Shown here: in pieces, positions 49,101 to 55,724 of the stretch
How positions within the stretch are numbered: the stretch's first letter is position 1
How the letters are laid out: every line of letters starts with the position of its first letter
Assembly (NCBI RefSeq): GCF_002904335.1
Contig: NZ_PPHF01000139.1
Coordinates: 57,886 to 121,885 of the forward strand
Origin: Amycolatopsis sp. CA-126428
Lineage (GTDB): Bacteria > Actinomycetota > Actinomycetes > Mycobacteriales > Pseudonocardiaceae
Reading direction: 5' to 3'
DNA: 64,000 bases
Made by a program: the position numbers and the translations under genes
Notes under the pieces: generated by a model
What the model saw: the letters and a program-made list of their open reading frames with translations, nothing else
Databases searched by the model: none
What the model was told of the DNA's origin: nothing

Positions 49101-49457
49101 CGGGAGCCGGGGGCGGCGGCACCGGCGAAACCGTTGCCGCTGCTGGTGGTCCGGGCCGAAGGCGCGGTCGACGACCAGAGCCGCGCCCCGGCCGGGAAGC
49201 CGTTCGTGCTCGCGCTGACCGCCCAGCGGCAGCCGGGCGCGGGCGAGTTCCGGCTGGCGGACCTGCGCGTCGAGACGTCCACGGACGACGGTGCGAAGTG
49301 GACGTCCACGCCCACCGCCCGCCTCGGCAACGGCGGGCTCGCGGTGGTGCACAACCCGCCGGGCGGAGGGTTCGTGTCGCTGCGGATCACCGCCCGGGAC
49401 ACCGACGGCAACGCCGTCACCCAGACGGTGATCAGGGCGTACCAGACAACACCGTGA
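46161..49457 (+). CDS. Secreted subtilisin-like serine protease (S8)
   Basis: 1098 residues. Signal peptide (1-25, cut near SAAAEP), an S8 propeptide-like region (about 35-195, VTLITGDRVRVLPN), catalytic domain (about 195-500) with Asp221 (VLDTGV), His254 (HGTHVAG) and Ser434 (GTSMAAPHVAG), then about 600 residues of beta-sandwich-like repeats with no cysteine cluster or anchor. The C-terminal half probably binds substrate or wall. Exported by Sec. Starts at ATG 46161 with GGAGGG 8 bases upstream; a longer start at 46071 would hide the signal peptide. Its 3' end overlaps the converging operon by 26 bases. Confidence 0.92.
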   Translation: MHRRQLALAAVVVAGWSLPVSAAAEPAATPGASRDSGQSVTLITGDRVRVLPNLRGENTVTVEPGPGRERIGFFRETHTPAKPGDITVVPSDALALVASGRLDSRLFDISELLRQHLGDPAGSLPLIVTSSAGSPAAAPPATTAVRELPSVRGTALRQDRRRGTEFWTWLTAGSALRAGIGRVWLDGLATPALDVSVPQIGAPAAWQAGYTGRGVTVGVLDTGVRADHPDLAGKVVEAQDFTGTRPDAGDDLGHGTHVAGIIAGTGAASGGRYRGVAPDARLISGKVCVAYGCPESAVIAGMEWIAPKARVVNLSLGGDTTDGTDPVSQAVNALTSRYGTLFVAAAGNDRSLDLPEPGPVVAPAAADAALAVGSVSAQDTTSSFSNRGARLGDYAVKPDIAAPGEGIVSARAEGTRDGDTAPVDDNYARLSGTSMAAPHVAGSAALLVQRHPDWLAGRLKTTLTSTATPTADVTEQGAGRVDAGRAVTQQVTATTGSLGYGFVAWPRTRPVTKTVTYHNDGDTAVSLALTTTASLFTPSVPSVVVPAHGDADVGVTLQAGTATAGQHGARLTATAPGITVQTALGAFLEAESYDVSVRLIGRDGRFTAGVATLVDTATGAAFGVRPFRADGTAVVRVPKGRYDLNAFDVSGDPSGQTRPAAVTLLSRPGQPVTGDVSFTLDARAGKPLRAAVDRPDARLQGGELGLVSGNPGGTRTNTLAWIAQPGTELYAVGSDREVTDHTYALYFRATLAARPPGVDPNGYVYQLALLERGRVPADPVFRVRDRDLAVVDARYHTQGKPAGSLRLDDVTFGFPGADSGTYQVAAQALPSRRTEYYTTGVSWQHLLAVYPDPLTDAESNYSYRTYRPGPQHSGWNRAPVGPAFGAPQDGWGVVRAGNLLTYAIPLVSGSDPEQYTSPPGGLTGSATLSRDGVALAATPSPAFGALTMPDAAGTYTLRSVATRSVPWSVVGTAVDVAWTFREPGAAAPAKPLPLLVVRAEGAVDDQSRAPAGKPFVLALTAQRQPGAGEFRLADLRVETSTDDGAKWTSTPTARLGNGGLAVVHNPPGGGFVSLRITARDTDGNAVTQTVIRAYQTTP

Positions 49458-49995
49458 CGGCGACGGCGGCGAGCGGGCCGGCGAAGGCGGCCCCGGTCAG
49501 GAGCTTGAGCTTCCGGCCGTGGGCCCGCCATTCGCCGTCCCAGCCGCTTTCGCCGTCGTAGCGCAGGTTCGCCGTCGTCATCAACGCCCGGCCGAGCCCG
49601 AACCCCGCGCCCGCGCACAACGCCGCGGGCAGCGAAGCCGTGAGGGCCACGGCGATCGCGGCGACGTACGGCAGGCCGCTGGGCAGGTAGGTGCGCGCCC
49701 CGGTGCCCATCTCGAAGCCGAACTGCAGCGGGCCGAGGTGGCGGCCGAGGCGGAACACCGTGTCCGGCACCAGCCGGCGGTTTTCGGGCAGCCGGAAGGA
49801 CCACACCCCCGTTTCGCGCAGCAGCACCGCACCCAGCGCCGCGGCCACCACGGCCCAGCACAGAAGCGCCGGAAGCGGGGCGCGCAGCAGGGAACCCGCC
49901 ACGGTCAGGACGAGCGCGCTCAGGGCGCCGCCGCAGACGAGCCCGGCGCAGAACGCCAGTGTCGGAGTGCCTCGCCAGACCGGCGAGCTCAGCAC
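49432..49995 (-). CDS. Polytopic membrane protein, last gene of the mau-like operon
   Basis: 187 residues, five or so membrane helices, with the polar central loop FRLPENRRLVPDTVFRLGRHLGPLQFGFEMGTGARTYLPSG between helices 3 and 4. I recognise no family, but the stretch GFEMGTGARTYLPSG and its position after redox genes recall membrane electron-transfer partners of the DsbD kind. It lies 18 bases below the 57-residue gene in a five-gene minus-strand operon. Confidence 0.7.
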   Translation of the reverse strand: MLSSPVWRGTPTLAFCAGLVCGGALSALVLTVAGSLLRAPLPALLCWAVVAAALGAVLLRETGVWSFRLPENRRLVPDTVFRLGRHLGPLQFGFEMGTGARTYLPSGLPYVAAIAVALTASLPAALCAGAGFGLGRALMTTANLRYDGESGWDGEWRAHGRKLKLLTGAAFAGPLAAVAVTVLSGTP

Positions 49996-50013
49996 GAAGG
50001 CCGAGTTCCGGCT

Positions 50014-50187
50014 TCAACTGGAGCCGCTGGTGGCGAACCCGGCGGCCGCGCACAGGACGAGCCACGCGCCCGGCAGCAGCCGGCCCGGCGCGACCACCAG
50101 CGCGATCGTCACCGCGGCCGCGGCCAGCGCGAGCCCGGCGGCGAGCGTCACCGGGTGCCACCGGCGCCGCGCGATCCCTTCGGTCAC
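50014..50187 (-). CDS. Small two-helix membrane protein (57 aa)
   Basis: 57 residues, GTG start at 50187 overlapping the stop of the six-cysteine protein gene by 4 bases (GTGA). Two membrane helices (about 14-35 and 38-53: LAAGLALAAAAVTIALVV, LPGAWLVLCAAAGFATSG) follow a basic N-terminus. The coupling and codon use support a real gene. Function unknown; probably a membrane partner of its neighbours. Confidence 0.6.
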   Translation of the reverse strand: MTEGIARRRWHPVTLAAGLALAAAAVTIALVVAPGRLLPGAWLVLCAAAGFATSGSS

Positions 50188-50750
50188 AGGGCGGCGCGGC
50201 AGATCGTCAGGTACGTCTGGCCGGTGTAGCCGCCACCCCAGAAGGTGGAGAAGCCGTCGGAGCAGCGGTAGACCTTCATGTCCGGCGTCGTCCACCGCCA
50301 CGCGTTCTTGCCCACGAACTGGCCGCACGTGTTGGCCACCGGCTGGTGGTCGACCTGGATGCCGCCCTCGTTCCAGGTGCCGTACTTGTGCCAGCCCGCT
50401 TCGCAGTAGGTGCTCCCCCGCCAGAACCCGCCGAAGCACGCGGCGTAGGTGTTGACGTAGGTGCCGCTGGTGTCGGTCAGTTCGGCGTAGCCGGTGGGGT
50501 AGGCGTCCCGGCAGTCGTTGCGGTCGAAGCCCGGCATGCCGTACGGGCTGGACTCGGCGTTCGCCTTCCGGACACGGGACAGGCCGGACCAGTCGAGCGC
50601 GGTCGCGCCGATCGTCAACGCCCCGAGCGTCACCGCGCGCAGGAACGTCCTGCGCGTGCCGCGGGCCGTCAGCTTCCGCCCCGCGCGGGTGGGCTCGGCC
50701 GCCGGGCCGGGGCGGTCAAAGTCGGGAATGTGCGCCAACTCCAGGGTCAC
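50184..50750 (-). CDS. Tat-exported six-cysteine protein of the mau-like module
   Basis: 188 residues. A twin-arginine signal (RGTRRTFLRAVTLGALTIGATAL, Arg33-Arg34) is followed by a mature domain of about 120 residues with six cysteines (80, 105, 116, 142, 163, 184) and many Trp/Tyr/Gly (CFGGFWRGSTYCEAGW, WRWTTPDMKVYRCSDGFSTFWGGG). That is enough for three disulfides. Overall style and context recall the methylamine dehydrogenase light chain, which has about twelve cysteines and a Trp cofactor, but I see no match that proves it. It overlaps the MauD-like gene by 35 bases. Likely matured outside the membrane by the MauD/MauE-like proteins. Confidence 0.75.
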   Translation of the reverse strand: MTLELAHIPDFDRPGPAAEPTRAGRKLTARGTRRTFLRAVTLGALTIGATALDWSGLSRVRKANAESSPYGMPGFDRNDCRDAYPTGYAELTDTSGTYVNTYAACFGGFWRGSTYCEAGWHKYGTWNEGGIQVDHQPVANTCGQFVGKNAWRWTTPDMKVYRCSDGFSTFWGGGYTGQTYLTICRAAL

Positions 50751-51240
50751 CGGTCTCGCCTCCTTCCTTCGGGCCGGCCCAGCCGGCCAGTGCCGTGTCC
50801 ACTTCGGCCGCGCGGACCGGGAGCAGCATCCGGCGGACGCGGCCGGTCCCGTCGAGCGACATCAGCACCGGTGGCGCGAGGTGGGAAACCGAACGCCACG
50901 CCTCGCCGTCGCTGATCACCGGCAGGCCGTGGGCCAGGTCCGCCCACGTCGTCAGGGGTTCGTGGGTCAGCAGGGTCGCGTCCGCGCCGAGCCCGGCCAG
51001 CCGCTCGACCACCGTCAGGCACAGCGGGCAGCCCGAATCGACCGCCGCCACGATCCGGCCGCCGTCCCCGGCGAACCGCGGGCCCAGCACCAGATCGGGC
51101 GGCGCGGCCACGAAGCCGTCCGTGGTCCGGGTGACCACCCCGCGCAGCAGGCGGACTTCGCGCAGGACGGCCGCCAACCCGAAGAACAGCAGGATGATCG
51201 CCGCCCACGTGAGGAGCGTGACCGCGATCGACGGGGTCAC
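50716..51240 (-). CDS. MauD-like thioredoxin-fold protein
   Basis: 174 residues. One N-terminal membrane helix (about 5-25), then a thioredoxin-like domain with the redox pair Cys71-Pro-Leu-Cys74 (VDSGCPLCLTVVERLAGLGADATLLTHEP) and a PVLMSLDG strand. This is the layout of MauD, which supports disulfide formation in the methylamine dehydrogenase small subunit. GTG 51240 overlaps the previous gene by 4 bases. Probably faces the outside and oxidises or isomerises disulfides of the six-cysteine protein encoded next. Confidence 0.78.
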   Translation of the reverse strand: MTPSIAVTLLTWAAIILLFFGLAAVLREVRLLRGVVTRTTDGFVAAPPDLVLGPRFAGDGGRIVAAVDSGCPLCLTVVERLAGLGADATLLTHEPLTTWADLAHGLPVISDGEAWRSVSHLAPPVLMSLDGTGRVRRMLLPVRAAEVDTALAGWAGPKEGGETGDPGVGAHSRL

Positions 51241-51929
51241 CGGCGGTCCCAGGCGATGTCGATCCCGTCGAGCCAGTCGAGCCGTTCGCGTTCGGTCTTC
51301 GCCGCCGTGGTCGCGAGGTGGACCTCGGCCAGGCCCGCCGGGCAGCCGAGGACGAACGAGCGCGCGGACTCCTTCGCGTACCCGGCCTTCCAGACCTCGC
51401 CGTAGCGCGTGCGCGCGCCCGCGTGCCGCGGGATCAGCGCGGCGGCCTGGCGCGGCGTGGGGATGGAGAGCGAACCGTGGTCCTTGACCACGACCACGAA
51501 GTGTTCGTTCATCGGGTCCAGCAGCGTCTCCGCGCGGGGCACGACGGTCATGCCGTCGACGTGGTCTCCGATCCGCAGCGAGCCGAACAGGGCCAGCACG
51601 CGCTCGCGGCGGGGCGCCGGGCCCGCGTACACCGTCATCAGCTCGTGGTAGGCGCCGAACAGGGTGGCCACGGACGACTGCCCGTCACGGGCTTCGGCGA
51701 CGGCCACCTCCCGGCCGTGCACGACCAGGCGCTCCCGGGTTTCGGCCGGGGCGACGTGCGTGCACGCGAAATCGTGGTAGCCGCGCGGCCCGATCTGGAA
51801 TCCGGTGCCGTACGAACCGCCGACGAACCGGACACCGGCCACCACGTGGGAAACGGGGGCCGCCGCGGGCAGGCCCACGGTCACCCGATCGCCGCCCGGC
51901 GCCACCAATCGCAGCCGTTGTGTCGCCAT
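51237..51929 (-). CDS. Uncharacterised protein, first gene of the mau-like operon
   Basis: 230 residues, no signal peptide and no membrane helix, mixed alpha/beta. Visible landmarks: AGVRFVGGSYGTGFQIGPRGYHDFACTHVAP, SSVATLFGAYHELMTVYAG, NEHFVVVVKDHGSLSIPTP. I do not recognise a family. Strong ribosome site GGAGGT before ATG 51929. It heads five overlapping minus-strand genes and so is likely needed for the same process, perhaps as a cytoplasmic partner or cofactor-related protein. Confidence 0.7.
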   Translation of the reverse strand: MATQRLRLVAPGGDRVTVGLPAAAPVSHVVAGVRFVGGSYGTGFQIGPRGYHDFACTHVAPAETRERLVVHGREVAVAEARDGQSSVATLFGAYHELMTVYAGPAPRRERVLALFGSLRIGDHVDGMTVVPRAETLLDPMNEHFVVVVKDHGSLSIPTPRQAAALIPRHAGARTRYGEVWKAGYAKESARSFVLGCPAGLAEVHLATTAAKTERERLDWLDGIDIAWDRR

Positions 51930-52076
51930 GAGACCTCCGATTCCCGGAATCGCCCCGGTGAGACTAGCCGACGGATTCCGCGGTGGCCACGATCGTTTTC
52001 CAACGGTTCTCGGATTGCTCCGAACGGGGACGGTACTTCTGTCCACTATTGCGGTGTCCGCGAATACAGTGGGTCC

Positions 52077-52604
52077 GTGCACCCCTTCTGGTCCGCGGCG
52101 ATGACCGCGCTGACGGCGTTCGGGGCGATCCTGCTCGCGGTGGCCGGCGTGGCCCACGCGGCGCGGCCCCGGGAGCACCGGGCGGTGCTGCGCGCCCACC
52201 GCCTGCTGCCGCCGTTCGTGGCCGCGCCGGCCGCCGGCGCCGAGGTCCTCGTGGGCACGGCGACGCTCGCCTCGCTGCTCACCGAGCCGGCGGCCGTGGT
52301 CCCGCCCGCCGTCGCACAAACGGCCCTGTACTGCGCTTTCGCGGGTTACGCGGCGGTGCTGCGGACGCGCCGGGCCGGTGTGCCGTGCGGGTGTTTCGGG
52401 ACGGCGGCGGTGTCGTGGGCGGTGGTGGCCCGGGCGGTCGCGCTCGCCGCGGGCAGCGCCGGGTGCGTGGTTCTCGGGGCGCCCGCGGCGGCCCCGGACC
52501 GGGGGGCGTGCGTGGCCGCCGGGGTGGTCCTGGCGATGGCGAACCACCTGATTCCGGCGTGGCGCGAAGCCGGCGGCCGAAAATCCGGCCGCGCTTTCCG
52601 ATGA
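52077..52604 (+). CDS. MauE/DoxX-like redox membrane protein
   Basis: 175 residues, four or five membrane helices, with the MauE hallmark PCGCFG (GVPCGCFGTAAVSWAVVARA) in a loop. MauE acts with MauD in forming the disulfides of methylamine dehydrogenase; here it is divergent from the operon with the MauD-like and six-cysteine proteins. GTG 52077 lies 8 bases after a TACAGT, so the transcript may be leaderless. It ends with a basic tail. Confidence 0.8.
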   Translation: MHPFWSAAMTALTAFGAILLAVAGVAHAARPREHRAVLRAHRLLPPFVAAPAAGAEVLVGTATLASLLTEPAAVVPPAVAQTALYCAFAGYAAVLRTRRAGVPCGCFGTAAVSWAVVARAVALAAGSAGCVVLGAPAAAPDRGACVAAGVVLAMANHLIPAWREAGGRKSGRAFR

Positions 52605-52659
52605 TTCTTTTACCGTTTCCGGAAGCCCGGGAAGAAATCGACGACGGTTGGCCGGAAAA

Positions 52660-53136
52660 TCACCGTCGGCGGTCCGCGTCCCGGTTCACCACGCGCAGGA
52701 CGAGCCACTGGTCGAACCACGCCCCGACCGTGGTCACGACGAGCATCACCAGCCCGATGACCAGGTGCGTGTAGCTGTGCAGCGGCGCGGCTTCGTCGGT
52801 CAGCTTCGCGAGCCCGAACTGGAGCAGCAGCCGCACCGTGAACAGCACGGCGACGAGCGCGAGCGCCTGCTTGCTCCGCCACACCGAACGCAGGTACCGC
52901 CGCCGGCGGGACAACAGGGTGAACCACAGCGTCAGGTGCACCGCCACGAGCACCAGCGGCAGCAGCGCGACCCAGCCGTACCGGTCGCTGAACTGCCGGC
53001 TCAGGTCATTGCTCGCCACCAGCAGCCCGACGAGCACGAAGTACCAGCCCGGCAAGCCCTCGATCGTGCCCTCGACGGGCCGCGTCCCGCGGGAACCGGC
53101 CTCCCGCATCGGGATCTGTTCGCTTCGATCGTCCAT
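52660..53136 (-). CDS. Four-helix membrane protein
   Basis: 158 residues. Soluble N-terminus of about 28 residues, then four membrane helices (PGWYFVLVGLLVASN, WVALLPLVLVAVHLTLWFTLL, KQALALVAVLFTVRLLLQFGL, HLVIGLVMLVVTTVGAWFDQW), ending in basic DADRRR. No cofactor motif. Divergent from the histidine kinase gene, so it may be a target of that two-component system. Function unknown. Confidence 0.75.
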   Translation of the reverse strand: MDDRSEQIPMREAGSRGTRPVEGTIEGLPGWYFVLVGLLVASNDLSRQFSDRYGWVALLPLVLVAVHLTLWFTLLSRRRRYLRSVWRSKQALALVAVLFTVRLLLQFGLAKLTDEAAPLHSYTHLVIGLVMLVVTTVGAWFDQWLVLRVVNRDADRRR

Positions 53137-53180
53137 CGGCCCGAGTCTTCCGCGGAACCACCGCGGCGCGATCGGCCGCC

Positions 53181-53214
53181 GGTACGAGATGCGCACCGCC
53201 GTCTCGTACCCGGG
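53181..53214. promoter_or_regulatory. Palindrome and shared motif in the kinase upstream region
   Basis: GGTACGAGA (53181-53189) and TCTCGTACC (53202-53210) form a perfect inverted repeat with 12 bases between. The right arm is part of CGTCTCGTACCCGGG (53200-53214), which recurs with one change at 55611-55625 upstream of the secreted hydrolase. A possible binding site of the response regulator. Confidence 0.5.
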
Positions 53215-53271
53215 TAGGAGTTTCGCCCGGTGCGGGGGGCGCGCGGCCGCGCGGTGCGGCACCATCGGCGG

Positions 53272-54453
53272 ATGACCTTCGCCGGCCACCCGCGGATCCC
53301 GTGGACCGGCCGCCGTGGCCCGCTCGTGGCCGAGGCGGTCGTCCTCGGGGCACTGGTCGTCCTCGACACCGTCGTCGCGGCCCGGGCCGGTCCCGGACAG
53401 GGGCAGCTCGCCACGGTCGCCATCGAGTTCGCGCCCGGGGTCGGCCCGGTGGTGGCGCTGCTGGCCGTGCTGCGCCGCCGGTTTCCCGGCCACATCGCCG
53501 GTCTGGCCACCGCCGTGTCCGGCTTGTCGCTGCTGGGCACGGCCGTCGCCGCCGCGCTCGCCACGACGGGCGCCCGGCTGCCGCCGCAGCCGGGTGCGGC
53601 CGAAGCTCTCGCGCTGGCGCTGATGGTCGGGGCGTGCTGCCACCGGCTGTCCCCGAGGGCGGCCACCGCGCAGGCGATCCTCGGTGGCTGCGCGGCGACC
53701 CTCGCCCCGATCCTGCGCTACGGCGCCGAAACGACGTCCGCGCTCTACGCCGCCGGTGCCGCCGTCGCCTGGGGCGGCGCGCTGGCCGGCGGCCTGGTCC
53801 TGCGCGACGCCGACGTCCGCCACCGCGTGGAGGTGCTCGAACTCCGCACCGCCGAGCGGCTGCGGCTGGCCCGGGAGCTGCACGACCTCGTCGCCCACCA
53901 GATCGGCGGCATCGTCGTGCGCGTCCAGGCCGCGCACCGCGTCGCCGAGCGGACCGGCGGCGACACCGCGACGTTCGCCGAGCTCGAAACCGCGGGCGCC
54001 GCGGCCCTGTCGGCGATGCGCCGGCTGGTCGGAGCGCTGCGGACCGGCGACGAAGACCTCTTCGTCCCGCCCGCCGACCTCGCCACCGCCGTGGACCGCG
54101 CGGTCCCCGACGACGACCGCATCCACTTGGACGTCGGCCCCGGCCTCGCCGGGCTCGAGGTCGCGCCGGAAGTCGTCACCACCGCGCACCGGCTGCTCAC
54201 CGAGTCGCTCACCAACGTCCGCCGGCACGCACCCGAAGCCGCCGAGGTCCGGGTGCTCGTCCGCCACGAGCCGCCGGGCGAGCTGCTGGTCGAGGTGGTC
54301 AACGACGGCGCCGGCCGGGCCGCCCGCCGCGGCGGCTACGGGCTGCTGGGGATGGCGGAGCGGGTGGCCGCGGTGGGCGGTACCGTGCAGGCGGGTCCGG
54401 CGGCGGGCCGGCGCTGGCGCGTCGTCGCGCGGCTGCCGCTCCGGCCGGGCTGA
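53272..54453 (+). CDS. Sensor histidine kinase (NarL/DesK type)
   Basis: 393 residues. Five or so membrane helices cover about 18-175, with no large external loop, then a HisKA_3 dimerisation domain with the phospho-acceptor His204 in ARELHDLVAHQIGGIVVRVQ. An HATPase follows (VVTTAHRLLTESLTNVRRHAPEA, N box; GGYGLLGMAERVAAVGG, G box). It senses a membrane or envelope signal and phosphorylates the response regulator encoded 16 bases downstream. Confidence 0.92.
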   Translation: MTFAGHPRIPWTGRRGPLVAEAVVLGALVVLDTVVAARAGPGQGQLATVAIEFAPGVGPVVALLAVLRRRFPGHIAGLATAVSGLSLLGTAVAAALATTGARLPPQPGAAEALALALMVGACCHRLSPRAATAQAILGGCAATLAPILRYGAETTSALYAAGAAVAWGGALAGGLVLRDADVRHRVEVLELRTAERLRLARELHDLVAHQIGGIVVRVQAAHRVAERTGGDTATFAELETAGAAALSAMRRLVGALRTGDEDLFVPPADLATAVDRAVPDDDRIHLDVGPGLAGLEVAPEVVTTAHRLLTESLTNVRRHAPEAAEVRVLVRHEPPGELLVEVVNDGAGRAARRGGYGLLGMAERVAAVGGTVQAGPAAGRRWRVVARLPLRPG

Positions 54454-54469
54454 GCCGAGGGGAGACCGG

Positions 54470-55120
54470 GTGCCGACGCGAGTGCTGATCGCCGACGACC
54501 AGGCGCTGGTCCGCGCGGGGTTCCGGCTGATCCTCGACGGCGAACCGGACATCGAGGTCGTCGGCGAAGCCGCGGACGGCGACCAGGCGGTGCGCCTGGC
54601 CCGGCAGCTGCGCCCGGACGTGACGCTGATGGACATCCGGATGCCCGGCGTGGACGGGCTGCGGGCGACGGAACTGCTGGCCGGCCCGGACGTCCCCGAG
54701 CCCCTGCACGTCGTGATGGTGACGACCTTCGGGCTGGACGAGAACGTGCACGCGGCGCTGCGGGCCGGTGCCTGCGGTTTCCTGCTCAAGGACGCCGGGC
54801 CGAACCTGCTCGTCGAGGCCGTGCACGCGGCCGCCCACGGCGAGGCGCTGGTCTCCCCCGCGATCACCACGCGGTTGCTGGCGCACTACGCGCGCCGCGG
54901 TCCCCGGCGCGTCACCCCGCCGGAAAACCCGCTCACCCCGCGCGAACTCGACGTCGTGAAGGCCGTGGCGCGCGGCGAGACGAACGACGAGATCTGCCGC
55001 TCACTCGTGGTGTCGATGCCCACGGTCAAGACCCACATCGGCGCGGCCAAGCGCAAGCTGGGCGTCCGCAACCGCACCGAAATCGCCATCTGGGCCTGGG
55101 AAAGCGGCCTGGTGCGCTGA
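54470..55120 (+). CDS. NarL/LuxR-family response regulator
   Basis: 216 residues. Receiver domain (1-120) with acidic pocket Asp9-Asp10, phospho-acceptor Asp55 (TLMDIRMPG), Thr and Lys (VTTF, LLKD), then a LuxR helix-turn-helix (LTPRELDVVKAVARGETNDEICRSLVVSMPTVKTHIGAAKRKLGVRNRTEIAIWA). GTG 54470. Partner of the upstream kinase. Its last 120 bases overlap, in antisense, the 3' end of the RDD gene. Confidence 0.93.
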   Translation: MPTRVLIADDQALVRAGFRLILDGEPDIEVVGEAADGDQAVRLARQLRPDVTLMDIRMPGVDGLRATELLAGPDVPEPLHVVMVTTFGLDENVHAALRAGACGFLLKDAGPNLLVEAVHAAAHGEALVSPAITTRLLAHYARRGPRRVTPPENPLTPRELDVVKAVARGETNDEICRSLVVSMPTVKTHIGAAKRKLGVRNRTEIAIWAWESGLVR

Positions 55121-55567
55121 CCGGGGGACGCGCACGACGACCGTGCGCGCCACGACGTCGCCGAACCGCTGCCGCCGCCGGGTCACCAGCATCACCACGA
55201 TCCCGGCCAGCCCCCACGCGAAGCCGTCGACCACCATCAGCAGCTGGCGGACGAAGAACGCGCCGAGCGACGGGTGCGTGCCCTCGAGCGTCACGATCCG
55301 CAGGCGCAGCCACCGCATCGCCGGTGTCTGGCCGCCGTGCCGGTAGGGCCACCACGCGGTGACGAACCACAGGCCCACCAGGTCCAGCGCCAGCATGGTG
55401 TAGAGGACGACCTCCAGGAACGTCAGCAGTCCCGGGCCGTGCGGGCGGAACAGCCAGGCCACCGCGATCGCGAGCAGCAGCATCGGCCCGAAGACGAGCA
55501 GCTCGTCCAGCAGGAACTGCACGAGGCGGCGCCCGACGACGCCCAGCCCCGGGCGGGAACCGGTCAT
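55001..55567 (-). CDS. RDD-family membrane protein
   Basis: 188 residues with three or four membrane helices and the RDD pattern (GRRLVQFLLDELLVFGPMLLL, RHGGQTPAMRWLRLRIVTLEGTHPSLGAFFVRQLLM, RRRQRFGDVVARTVVVR). The last 40 residues are coded opposite the end of the response regulator gene, a 120-base overlap, because the frame meets no stop earlier. RDD proteins are transport-like with poorly known roles. Divergent from the secreted hydrolase gene. Confidence 0.78.
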   Translation of the reverse strand: MTGSRPGLGVVGRRLVQFLLDELLVFGPMLLLAIAVAWLFRPHGPGLLTFLEVVLYTMLALDLVGLWFVTAWWPYRHGGQTPAMRWLRLRIVTLEGTHPSLGAFFVRQLLMVVDGFAWGLAGIVVMLVTRRRQRFGDVVARTVVVRVPRSAHQAAFPGPDGDFGAVADAQLALGRADVGLDRGHRHHE

Positions 55568-55610
55568 GGCTCCATGATCTCCGCCGCGGCCGCCGGGCGC
55601 ACGCCGGGTG

Positions 55611-55625
55611 CGTCTCATACCCGGG
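55611..55625. promoter_or_regulatory. Second copy of CGTCTC(G/A)TACCCGGG
   Basis: Fourteen of fifteen bases equal those at 53200-53214. Both copies lie in divergent promoter regions flanking the two-component genes, here between the RDD and hydrolase genes. A candidate response-regulator site. Confidence 0.45.
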
Positions 55626-55724
55626 GCCGAGGCGGCCGCGGCGAGTTCGTCCTCCGGGCTGATCACCGGCGGACGCCGCCGGGCCAGGCTCGGGCGCACC
55701 CCACCCGCCGACGGAAGGATCCCG

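Noticed and set aside
50184..50750. Naming the six-cysteine protein methylamine dehydrogenase light chain
   Set aside because: It has six rather than about twelve cysteines and the large subunit, amicyanin and mauG are absent; only the MauD/MauE context supports the name.
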